The notes under the pieces are model-generated. The model was not told where the DNA came from and did no database searches. It saw only the letters and a list, made by a program, of their open reading frames with translations. The translations under genes and the position numbers were made by a program. Shown piece by piece: positions 1-6,506 of a DNA stretch of 11,057 bases; positions within the stretch are counted from its first letter, which is position 1, and each line of letters opens with the position of its first letter. The stretch lies in the NCBI GenBank assembly GCA_002479245.1, contig DLMG01000152.1, forward strand, positions 1 through 11,057, given 5' to 3'. The stretch is from Verrucomicrobia subdivision 3 bacterium UBA7542. Its GTDB lineage: Bacteria > Verrucomicrobiota > Verrucomicrobiia > Limisphaerales > UBA11358.

Positions 1-858
1 TTGCGCCAGCTCGGCTACGAAATCGAGGCCGGTCCGCATTTTGGCTACCGGCTCGTCAGCGCGCCGGATGTGTTGCACGCCGACGATTTGCTCGCGCGCC
101 TCGGCAAAACGAAGGTCATCGGCCGCGACATCCGCGTGTTCGAGCAAACGACCTCGACGAACGACGTGATCGAAAAACTCGCCCGCGACGGCGTCAAGGA
201 GGGCGCGGTGGTTTTTGCCGAGTCGCAGACGAAGGGCCGGGGACGGCTCGGCCGCAAATGGATTTCGCCCGAACGGAAAGGGCTTTGGTTTTCCGTTTTG
301 CTGCGACCGGATTTGCGCCCGCAGGAAGCGACGCAATTGACGGTCGCTTCCGCAACGGCCCTGCGCCGCGCGATTCAATCCGAAACCGGTTTGCATCCCG
401 AAATCAAATGGCCGAACGATATTTTAATTGGCGGGAAAAAAGTCGCGGGCATATTGACCGAGTTGAACGCGGAATTGGACCGGGTTCGGCACGTCATCCT
501 GGGCATCGGCGTGGACGTAAATCTGGGCGCGAACGAGTTTCCGCCGGAGTTGCGCCGGCTGGCGACTTCGCTCAAAATTGAATCCGGCAAAACGATTTCG
601 CGCCCGGGGCTGGCGACGGCGATTTTGCGCGAACTCGATGGCGATTACGCGCGGATTTGCGGCGGCGGCTTCGCGGAGGTGGCGGACGAATGGGAAGCGC
701 ATTGCCAGACGATTGGCTGCAACGTGACGATTCAAACCGGCGAGCGCAGGATTCGCGGCTGCGCCGAGTCATTGGATGACGACGGCGCGTTGCTGCTGCG
801 CACCGAGCACGGGCATCTGGAGCGTGTCATGGGCGGCGATGTGACGCTTGAAAAATGA
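1..858 (+). CDS. birA: Biotin--[acetyl-CoA-carboxylase] ligase BirA (5' truncated)
   Basis: Biotin protein ligase: it activates biotin with ATP and attaches it to the lysine of the biotin carboxyl carrier protein of acetyl-CoA carboxylase, in the cytoplasm. Visible family motifs are TTSTND (about residue 50), the nucleotide/biotin loop GRGRLGR (about 79-85), KWPNDILIGGKKVAGILTEL (about 136-155) and a C-terminal SH3-like domain of about 45 residues ending in GGDVTLEK. The first 25 or so residues (LGYEIEAGPHFGYRL) look like the wing of the N-terminal winged-helix domain of bifunctional BirA. The gene therefore begins upstream of the window, with roughly 40 residues missing, and the TTG at base 1 is only an edge. 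Because the DNA-binding domain seems to be present, a repressor role is possible but not shown. coaX follows on the same strand. Confidence 0.95.
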   Translation: MRQLGYEIEAGPHFGYRLVSAPDVLHADDLLARLGKTKVIGRDIRVFEQTTSTNDVIEKLARDGVKEGAVVFAESQTKGRGRLGRKWISPERKGLWFSVLLRPDLRPQEATQLTVASATALRRAIQSETGLHPEIKWPNDILIGGKKVAGILTELNAELDRVRHVILGIGVDVNLGANEFPPELRRLATSLKIESGKTISRPGLATAILRELDGDYARICGGGFAEVADEWEAHCQTIGCNVTIQTGERRIRGCAESLDDDGALLLRTEHGHLERVMGGDVTLEK

Positions 859-860
859 AC

Positions 861-937
861 GGAGTGATGGAGTGGTGGAACTCTGGGATGCTGAAAAAGA
901 TTTCCAACCCTCCAACACTCCATTACTCCATTACTCC
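861..937. repeat. Palindromic repeat with tandem attactcc octamers between birA and coaX
   Basis: Arm 861-879 (ggagtgatggagtggtgga) pairs with 911-929 (tccaacactccattactcc): 17 of 19 positions are Watson-Crick, one of the other two is a G-U wobble and one is a mismatch. A second attactcc (930-937) directly repeats 922-929 and abuts the coaX ATG. The element fills almost all of the gap between the birA stop (858) and the coaX start (938). In RNA it would form a long hairpin over the coaX initiation region, leaving no recognisable Shine-Dalgarno. It looks like a dispersed intergenic (REP-like) repeat, but no second copy lies in this window, so that is inference. Confidence 0.7.
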
Positions 938-1753
938 ATGCTTTTGCTTTTCGACATCGGCAACACGAACACGCACGCCGGTCTGGCGAACGACCGGCGG
1001 GTTGTGAAGCAGACCAACATTCCCACGGCGGGCTGGGTCAACGGCACGGCGGCGAAGCTGATGCGAAAATTCGTTGGCCGCGCCCCGCTCGACGGCGTGG
1101 CGCTTTGCAGCGTCGTCCCGCGCGCGACGCCGTTCGTTCACCAAACGGCGCGCGCCCTTTGGAAATTGGGCGTGTTTGAACTCACGCCGAAAACCTTGCA
1201 GGTCGTGGGAATTGATTATCCGAAACCGGACACCATCGGTCCGGATCGCCTGGCCAATGCGGTGGCCGCGCGGCACCGGTTTGGCGCGCCGGTGGTGGTG
1301 CTGGATTTCGGCACGGCGGTCACGCTCGATGTGGTTAATCGCGCCGGCAATTACGCGGGCGGCATCATCGCGCCGGGGCTGGCGGCGATGACGGATTATT
1401 TGCACGAGAAAACGGCCTTGCTGCCGCGCATCAAAATCCGCGAAATCAAAACGAGCATCGGCAAAAGCACCGAGGAAGCGATGCTGGTCGGCGCGGTGCA
1501 TGGCTATCGCGGGCTGATTCGTGAATTGATCGGCGAACTGAAGCGCGGGTTGAAAACAAAACATCTGCCGGTTGTCGCCACCGGCGGTTACGCGAAGCTG
1601 ATGGCGTCCAAACTGCCGGAGATTTCAGCCGTGGAACCGAATCTGACGTTGGAAGGTTTGCGATTGACGTGGGAAGCGGATGGGGCGCCGGGTTATGTGA
1701 ATCACCTTTTGTATCGCCGCCGGAAAGCAAACAGGAACGGCCGGTCAACATGA
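938..1753 (+). CDS. coaX: Type III pantothenate kinase CoaX
   Basis: Catalyses the first step of coenzyme A synthesis, ATP-dependent phosphorylation of pantothenate; type III enzymes are cytoplasmic and not feedback-inhibited by CoA. The protein is about 271 residues, close to the family norm. Motifs in order: MLLLFDIGNTNTHAGL (phosphate-binding DxGNT) at the N-terminus, GPDRLAN in the middle, VVLDFGTAVTLD followed by GGIIAPGL, then STEEAMLVGAV, and VVATGGYA near the C-terminus. The start at 938 was chosen because MLLLFDIGNTN is the canonical N-terminus. The frame is open upstream to a TTG at 848, but those 30 codons are the palindromic repeat read as protein. birA-coaX is a common pairing of cofactor genes, and the close spacing suggests co-transcription. 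A basic tail (YRRRKANRNGRST) extends past the kinase fold. Confidence 0.95.
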   Translation: MLLLFDIGNTNTHAGLANDRRVVKQTNIPTAGWVNGTAAKLMRKFVGRAPLDGVALCSVVPRATPFVHQTARALWKLGVFELTPKTLQVVGIDYPKPDTIGPDRLANAVAARHRFGAPVVVLDFGTAVTLDVVNRAGNYAGGIIAPGLAAMTDYLHEKTALLPRIKIREIKTSIGKSTEEAMLVGAVHGYRGLIRELIGELKRGLKTKHLPVVATGGYAKLMASKLPEISAVEPNLTLEGLRLTWEADGAPGYVNHLLYRRRKANRNGRST

Positions 1754-1874
1754 CAATATCAAGAACCGTTTATGTTCCCCTGCTTCGTCGGCGCTTGACT
1801 TCCGATGGCTGTGACTCAGTTGCCAACCCAAGCCGCGACACTTCCGCACATGTGGTGATAGTTCTTCTTCAGCC

Positions 1875-1907
1875 GTTCTGCTCTCCCGTGTGTCGAGAGA
1901 GCAGAAC
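1875..1907. terminator. Hairpin between convergent coaX and beta-propeller gene, possible terminator
   Basis: A perfect 11-bp inverted repeat, GTTCTGCTCTC (1875-1885) and GAGAGCAGAAC (1897-1907), has an 11-nt loop and lies in the 190-bp gap where two genes converge. On the plus strand it is followed by the modestly T-rich agtgtttgtct, which fits a weak terminator for birA-coaX. There is no U-tract on the minus side. Nothing else recognisable was seen in 1754-1943. Confidence 0.55.
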
Positions 1908-1943
1908 AGTGTTTGTCTAAAAAACCATCGGTTCATCGCCACC

Positions 1944-3065
1944 CTATTTGTCGCAGTCAAACGGTGGCGTCAACCCGGTGTAGTCCCCGACCACTTTCGC
2001 ATCGTAGGGTGAATAAAGCCCGTTCTGCGTGGTGTGGAGATCGTAGCCAGCGTTGTTCCCAAACGGGAACGGGTTCACCGGCCCACCCGCTAGCGGAAGT
2101 CCGTAACTGGCAACGATTTCCCCGGCCATGTTGACGCGGATGATGCGGTTGTTGAACTGGTCACTGATCAACGTGTCGCCGTTTTTGAGCCGGATTGCCC
2201 GGGTCGGCAGGGGTGCCGGAACGCTCAACGGGTCGGTATCCGTGACGTATTGCCAGACCACGACGTCGTTGGTATCAACCTCGACGGCGCGGGAGTTGCC
2301 GGCATCGGTCAGCAGCGTATCCCCGTTTTTGAGGCGGCTGGCGAACGCGACGATATTAACCGTGTCGCCGGCGGTGAACGTCCTGACAATTTGATCGCCG
2401 CGCGTGACCTCGATCGCACGGTTGTTGCCCTGGTCGGCGATCAGGATGTGGCCGTTTTCGAGCAGTTCGGCGGAGTTCGGGCCATTGAGCTGGTCCGCGT
2501 CGTTGGTGTTGGAACCCGGGTACTGCCAGACGATTTGTTTCTTGAGGTTCACCTCGATGATCCGGTTGTTGGCCTGGTCGGTAATGAGGACGTGGGCGTC
2601 CGGGAGCCACGTGCATTGCACCGGTGTATTCAACAGGTTGGAACCCAAACCGGTTTGCCCGAACTGGCCATACTGCCAGACGATTTTGCCTTTGGGATCC
2701 ACCAGAACGACACGGTTGTCCGGAGCGCCGTCGGGGGCCTGTGGAATCACGCCGGCGGGTGTGCCGGTGCCGGCCATCAGGGTGAATTCCCCGACGCGCT
2801 GGGCGTCGTTGACGCCGATGATGGACTGGTCCGAAAAGTCGTTCGGCCCGAGCCCGAATGACCAAATGATATTGCCAGCGGTATCAGTCTCGATGACGCG
2901 GTTGTTAAACTGGTCGGCAATCAGGATGTTTCCGGGCTGGTTGAAGTGGCGGCTCAGCTTCATGCCGTCAGCCGAAGCCGTGCCGACCAGTGCCAGAACG
3001 CTGATGGCGGTGAGAGCAGCGCGGAACGAAAACCTGGCCGACCCTTTAAGGTGTGATTTAATCAT
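1944..3065 (-). CDS. Exported NHL-type beta-propeller protein
   Basis: A 373-residue secreted protein with a signal peptide (basic n-region; hydrophobic core about 16-30; likely cleavage after TASA at about 32). The mature part holds six repeats of the type 'ILIADQFNNRVIE…G.IVWQYG', starting near residues 48, 119, 158, 207, 249 and 298. The DQ.NNR.IEV turns and W-Q-Y strand ends are typical of NHL/PQQ-like six-bladed propellers. No heme motif or catalytic signature is visible, so a binding or scaffold role is likelier than a defined enzymatic one. It starts at ATG 3065 with a good ribosome site (AAGGAGA at minus 3079-3073, 8 nt upstream). It lies 232 bp downstream of the barrel gene with its own promoter-like element, which matches the one before the cupredoxin gene. 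This suggests that it is co-regulated with the conduit. The exact substrate is unknown. Confidence 0.8.
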   Translation of the reverse strand: MIKSHLKGSARFSFRAALTAISVLALVGTASADGMKLSRHFNQPGNILIADQFNNRVIETDTAGNIIWSFGLGPNDFSDQSIIGVNDAQRVGEFTLMAGTGTPAGVIPQAPDGAPDNRVVLVDPKGKIVWQYGQFGQTGLGSNLLNTPVQCTWLPDAHVLITDQANNRIIEVNLKKQIVWQYPGSNTNDADQLNGPNSAELLENGHILIADQGNNRAIEVTRGDQIVRTFTAGDTVNIVAFASRLKNGDTLLTDAGNSRAVEVDTNDVVVWQYVTDTDPLSVPAPLPTRAIRLKNGDTLISDQFNNRIIRVNMAGEIVASYGLPLAGGPVNPFPFGNNAGYDLHTTQNGLYSPYDAKVVGDYTGLTPPFDCDK

Positions 3066-3117
3066 AACATGTTCTCCTTTTGTTTTTGTTTGAACCAGAC
3101 TTGTTTTACGAAAGGTG

Positions 3118-3144
3118 AGAGGATTGTCCGCTAAAAAAGTTCCC
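3118..3144 (-). promoter_or_regulatory. Candidate ECF-sigma promoter of the beta-propeller gene
   Basis: On the minus strand GGGAAC (3144-3139) is followed after exactly 18 bp by TCTCACCT (from 3121), with AAATTT just upstream. GGAAC is the classic -35 core of ECF sigma factors, and the spacing resembles that of the E. coli sigma-E class. The same two elements at the same spacing occur before the cupredoxin gene (8495-8469). The transcript would begin around 3110 and give a leader of about 45 nt carrying the Shine-Dalgarno at 3079-3073. This is inferred from sequence alone. Confidence 0.5.
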
Positions 3145-3273
3145 GGAAAAATTTGTTACAAATCCGTTGCCATCCAACCCTTCCGGCACGACTGCGCCCT
3201 GACGCCGCTGGGGCCGGACTCGCCCATGGTTAAACCGTGCGGGAACTTTATCGGAAAGAACCTTGCAGTCGTG
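3144..3273. other. Intergenic inverted repeats between barrel and beta-propeller genes
   Basis: The 232-bp gap (3066-3297) holds several inverted repeats. TCCGGC (3182-3187) pairs with GCCGGA (3213-3218) around a GC-rich core. CACGACTGC (3187-3195) pairs with GCAGTCGTG (3265-3273) 69 bp away. ATTTG-TAA-CAAAT followed by T residues (minus strand, within 3144-3166) is a short A/T hairpin with a U-run. Together they could end the barrel operon before the promoter of the next gene, or form a structured leader or small RNA. None matches a riboswitch consensus that I recognise. Confidence 0.3.
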
Positions 3274-3297
3274 AGGATTTGCTAAAGCAATGCATTG

Positions 3298-5691
3298 TTA
3301 TGGCCATTTGTAATTGAGGGTGGCGAAAATTCCGTTTGCGGTGAAATTATTCACGTTGTCGTTGCTCGGCTGTGAATATTGGGAAAATCTGTAGCGCAAG
3401 GCGCCGGAAAGCCGGTTGCTGAACTGGCGGGTCAGGCCGACGAGCAGGTCGTGGTGGGTGAAATTGATGCCGAGCGGCAATCCCACGGTGTTGTTTTGTC
3501 CGTAACCGGCCTGCGAATAGGCGTAGGTGGTGTCCAGATGAGTTTTGGCATTCAACGCATAGCCGGCGCTGGCGCCGACGGTGTAGGTGTCTCCCCGATA
3601 CGGCACCACGGCGGAATTCTGGTCGGCAGCGGTGGTGGTGCGGGAATAGCCGTAAGTGAACGAGCACGAACAGTAAAATCGTTGTCCCGGGGTAAAGGTG
3701 AGGTTCAACCCAAAATTATTGGCCATGGTGCTGCCGTCCGAAATGGTTCCGCCGGGAGAAATCCCGAAGGGAACCGGCTCGGTGGTCGAGGAAAAATCCG
3801 ATTCGACCCATTGCCAGGTCAGCCGGGCGTTCAGCCAATAGACGGGACGCAGCACGAGCCGCCCTTCGATTTCGTCCGTGGTGATGTCCCGATGGGTGAT
3901 GAAGGCGGGATAACCGATACCGCCAAAGGGGGAGGTGTCCACCAGATGGTTGTAGCCGGTATTGCTGTCATCGTACCGGTAATGTCCGCCCCATTCAATC
4001 CAGGGCCGGGGCGATGAGGTGAAACCCGCGCGGGTGTCGTAAAAATAATTCATCGCGTCGGTCTGTTGCTGAAAGTCGTACGGCGACACGCCGCCGGTGT
4101 TTTGATCGGACGATTGGCCGACACTTTCCTGGCGCATTCGTCCCTCGGCAAACAGCACCGTCCGCGGCAGGCGGTTGAACCGGATGTCGAGATTTTCCGA
4201 GCTGGTGGTCCGGTCCAGGTTCGCGTTTTCGGTGCCGGGAACTTGAGTATAGCCGGGCACGGTTGAATCGTAAAAAGCCAGGTTTACGTTGCCGAAACCG
4301 TTTTCATGAGTCCATTCGCCTTGGGCGGAGACGGAAACGCTCAATCCCCTTGCGGGCAGAAACAGGCTGGACCCGCTGACAATATACGAGTTGCGTTGCA
4401 GCGTGATGCCCTGCGCCTGCCAGGCGGAGCCCGAGGCCGCCGTCCCGGATCCATCCGTGGTATTTTCGTTGAAGGACGACGTGCCGTTGTAAACGGAAAC
4501 CAGGCTGCCGAGGGAAGCCGACCACCAATCAAAGATTTGTTTTTGAACCCGGAAGGTATTCGCGCCTTGCGAGTACTGGACGCCCTGGTTCACGCGTTGA
4601 ATCAGGTCCGGGTTGGGGCCGGCGGAGTAACCGATCACGTCGTTCCGCTGGTCGGTGAGTTTATAAAACTCGGCGCGAACCCGGTCTTCAATGCGCCAGT
4701 CGTCCCACTCGCGGGTGAGATCCACTTTGAAGATGTGGGTGTGTTCGTCCACGTTCTCAATATTGGGGTAGATGTTTTTGGGCAAGCCATTCTGATTGAC
4801 CGTTCCCCAGACCAGCGTGGATTTCTCACCCTGCCGAAACTGGTATTCATAACCGAAGACCAATTGCGGCGAATCGGGCAGTGTCAGCCCGAAATCAATC
4901 CAGGCGCGGCCGATGTCGAGATGCGGGTTCTGGTCCAGGGAAAAGCTGGACGGCGTGAACAGTGGGTAATATCCGCCGGTGTCGTCGTAATACCGCCGCC
5001 ATTCCTCAAAGCCGGAATGCACGAAGCCGGAATCCTTTTTGTCCAGCGCCACCGTCACTTTGAAATCGTGCTCCGGCACCAGAGCATGGCCTTCGATGGT
5101 GAGTTTCTCGTCCGGGGCAATTTGTTCGCTGTACGAAAAATGGTTTGCACCGCCGCTCCAACCCTCCTGAACACCCTCCAATTCGCGGAATTTTTTGTTG
5201 TCTCCCGACACCCCAATCCAGCCCGAGACCGGCTCGATGGAAAAAGCAACCGGCGCCGGCGCGGAATTCGTTCCCCAGTCCGCGCCCTGGTCAATCCAGG
5301 TCCGCAACGTGCCGACCTGCGCGGGCGTGAGCGGCGGCCCATGGTCGGGCGGCGGCATCCGGATGTCCTTGTCCAGCCCGGCTACGTAGGCGATCAACTT
5401 GCTCTGGTCGCTCCGGCCGGGAACGATGTCGTTCTGGTTGTTATCGCCGCCCTTGAGAGCGTCGGCGCGGTTGTCGAGGTGGAAACCGCTCTTCGGCTTT
5501 TCCGGGCTGTGACAACGAAAGCAATTTTGCTCGAAGATGGGTCGCACGTCGCGGTCAAAAAGGATTGAACTCCGGTCGGATGCGGGGCTGACGGAATTGG
5601 TTTCGGCGGCGGAAGCGGCAGACGTGGCCGCCAAAGCAAATACCGCAACGAAACTTTTCCCGCAAATTCGCCTGTTGGTTCCCGGATTCAC
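3298..5691 (-). CDS. Outer-membrane beta-barrel (MtrB/PioB-like) with fused N-terminal cytochrome c (PSCyt1) domain
   Basis: A protein of about 797 residues. A signal peptide (NRRICGKSFVAVFALAATSA, cleavage near SAA/ET) is followed by a planctomycete-type cytochrome c domain of about 110 residues. This has RPIFEQNCFRCHSPEKPKSG with CFRCH at 57-61, a GGDNNQ..IVPGRSDQSKL segment, RMPPPDHGPPL supplying a candidate axial Met near 112, and LRTWIDQGADW. From about residue 165 to the end is a long aromatic-rich, strand-and-turn region with many Y/W/F and G/N/D turns, ending ANGIFATLNYKWP, as expected of an outer-membrane barrel. The FEEWRRYYDDTGGYYPLF region and the multiheme neighbour point to the MtrB/PioB decaheme-associated barrels. 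The start was set at GTG 5691, 20 bp after the cytochrome stop. An upstream TTG (5763) would overlap that gene and add a poor n-region. The barrel would sheath the upstream cytochrome. A Cys-x-Cys (about 674/676) lies in a barrel strand. Confidence 0.8.
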   Translation of the reverse strand: MNPGTNRRICGKSFVAVFALAATSAASAAETNSVSPASDRSSILFDRDVRPIFEQNCFRCHSPEKPKSGFHLDNRADALKGGDNNQNDIVPGRSDQSKLIAYVAGLDKDIRMPPPDHGPPLTPAQVGTLRTWIDQGADWGTNSAPAPVAFSIEPVSGWIGVSGDNKKFRELEGVQEGWSGGANHFSYSEQIAPDEKLTIEGHALVPEHDFKVTVALDKKDSGFVHSGFEEWRRYYDDTGGYYPLFTPSSFSLDQNPHLDIGRAWIDFGLTLPDSPQLVFGYEYQFRQGEKSTLVWGTVNQNGLPKNIYPNIENVDEHTHIFKVDLTREWDDWRIEDRVRAEFYKLTDQRNDVIGYSAGPNPDLIQRVNQGVQYSQGANTFRVQKQIFDWWSASLGSLVSVYNGTSSFNENTTDGSGTAASGSAWQAQGITLQRNSYIVSGSSLFLPARGLSVSVSAQGEWTHENGFGNVNLAFYDSTVPGYTQVPGTENANLDRTTSSENLDIRFNRLPRTVLFAEGRMRQESVGQSSDQNTGGVSPYDFQQQTDAMNYFYDTRAGFTSSPRPWIEWGGHYRYDDSNTGYNHLVDTSPFGGIGYPAFITHRDITTDEIEGRLVLRPVYWLNARLTWQWVESDFSSTTEPVPFGISPGGTISDGSTMANNFGLNLTFTPGQRFYCSCSFTYGYSRTTTAADQNSAVVPYRGDTYTVGASAGYALNAKTHLDTTYAYSQAGYGQNNTVGLPLGINFTHHDLLVGLTRQFSNRLSGALRYRFSQYSQPSNDNVNNFTANGIFATLNYKWP

Positions 5692-5711
5692 ATTGGTTTT
5701 AAACGGGTGCT

Positions 5712-6506
5712 TTAATACAGGAAAATCGGATTGATATCGGAACCGTGCATGGCCGTGTGGCAACCGGAAGCCCAGCAGGTGCCCATTTGCAGGTAGGAGG
5801 AATGCGGAGATTTGCCGATGAAAATTTCACCGCGCGGCACCCCGGGACCCTGCACCTGCGAGTGGCAGCGAAAGCAAAGGTTGTTGTCGGCCTGGTTAAG
5901 CATCATGCGATTGATCGAGCCGTGCGGATTGTGGCAGGCCGTGCAACCTTCGCGCAGGGCCGGGTGCTCGAAGACAAACGGCCGCGTCTGTTCGCGGTGG
6001 CATTGGGCGCAGGTTTCGTTGAGCTGCGCCATGGCCAGACCGCCCTCCGGTTTGAGGATGTCTTCGCCGTGCGGGTCGTGGCATTGGACACAGTTCATGT
6101 GGCCTTCCACGACGGGATGATGAACGGGCAATTGAAATTCCGCGTGCGTCGCGAGGTGGCAGCGGAAGCAGGCTTCCGGCGTCTGGCCCGGGTTGATGAT
6201 GAATTTGCCAATGCCGCCGCCGGCCTCAACGTGTTTACTGCCCGGACCGTGGCAGGATTCACAGCCGGTGCCGTCCTTCAGGCCGGCGTTTTCCAGGTAC
6301 AGATGGGCGTGCGGGCTGGCTTCGAATTTGCGAACAATGTTGGTATGGCACTCGAAGCAGACATGGTTGCCCACGTTGTGCGCGCCGGGAATTTCAAGTG
6401 GCGCAACCACCGCCACCGGCATGGTGGAGCACGAGTTTAAAAAAAACACCACGCCGCCGGCGACGCTCAAAGCCATCACTGCGATCCATGTTCGTTTCCG
6501 TTTCAA
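5712..6506 (-). CDS. Octaheme c-type cytochrome lipoprotein (MtrA/DmsE-like)
   Basis: A 264-residue multiheme cytochrome, predicted electron carrier inside or beneath the neighbouring barrel. Seven CXXCH heme sites begin at C50, C82, C113, C139, C166, C188 and C211, and an eighth, CX4CH (CWASGCH), begins at C244. The paired CXXCH sites and motifs such as HDPHGED and HNPHGS place it with doubled-CXXCH DmsE/MtrA-type proteins, most of which have ten hemes, so this one is short. The N-terminus MKRKR plus a hydrophobic run ends in LNSC (C26), a plausible lipobox; MtrA itself is not a lipoprotein. The start is TTG, whose last two bases overlap the TGA of the SCO gene, so translation is probably coupled. 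Dropping to an internal ATG would lose the KRKR n-region. Many extra His residues could supply the second axial ligands. Confidence 0.88.
   Translation of the reverse strand: MKRKRTWIAVMALSVAGGVVFFLNSCSTMPVAVVAPLEIPGAHNVGNHVCFECHTNIVRKFEASPHAHLYLENAGLKDGTGCESCHGPGSKHVEAGGGIGKFIINPGQTPEACFRCHLATHAEFQLPVHHPVVEGHMNCVQCHDPHGEDILKPEGGLAMAQLNETCAQCHREQTRPFVFEHPALREGCTACHNPHGSINRMMLNQADNNLCFRCHSQVQGPGVPRGEIFIGKSPHSSYLQMGTCWASGCHTAMHGSDINPIFLY

Noticed and set aside
848..937. Upstream TTG start that would lengthen CoaX by 30 residues
   Set aside because: The added codons are the palindromic repeat itself, overlap the birA end, and precede the canonical MLLLFDIGNTN N-terminus.
2250..2861. Plus-strand open frame of about 200 codons with repeated valine-rich phrases
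   Set aside because: It is the mirror image of the beta-propeller repeats on the minus strand; its apparent repeats come from those of the real gene.
3240..3273. GGGAAC on the plus strand as another ECF promoter
   Set aside because: No TCT follows at 18 bp, and it would fire into the 3' end of the barrel gene with no plus-strand gene downstream.
3664..3672. Cys-x-Cys in the barrel as an additional heme site
   Set aside because: There is no CXXCH pattern or following His; it sits in a predicted membrane strand.
4306..5568. Long open frame (about 420 codons) on the plus strand
   Set aside because: It lies fully antisense to the barrel gene, shows no recognisable domain and is explained by the GC-rich codon bias of the true gene.
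5692..5763. Upstream TTG start for the barrel gene
   Set aside because: It would lie inside the cytochrome gene and place 24 residues, including acidic ones, before the signal peptide. GTG 5691 gives a normal basic n-region.
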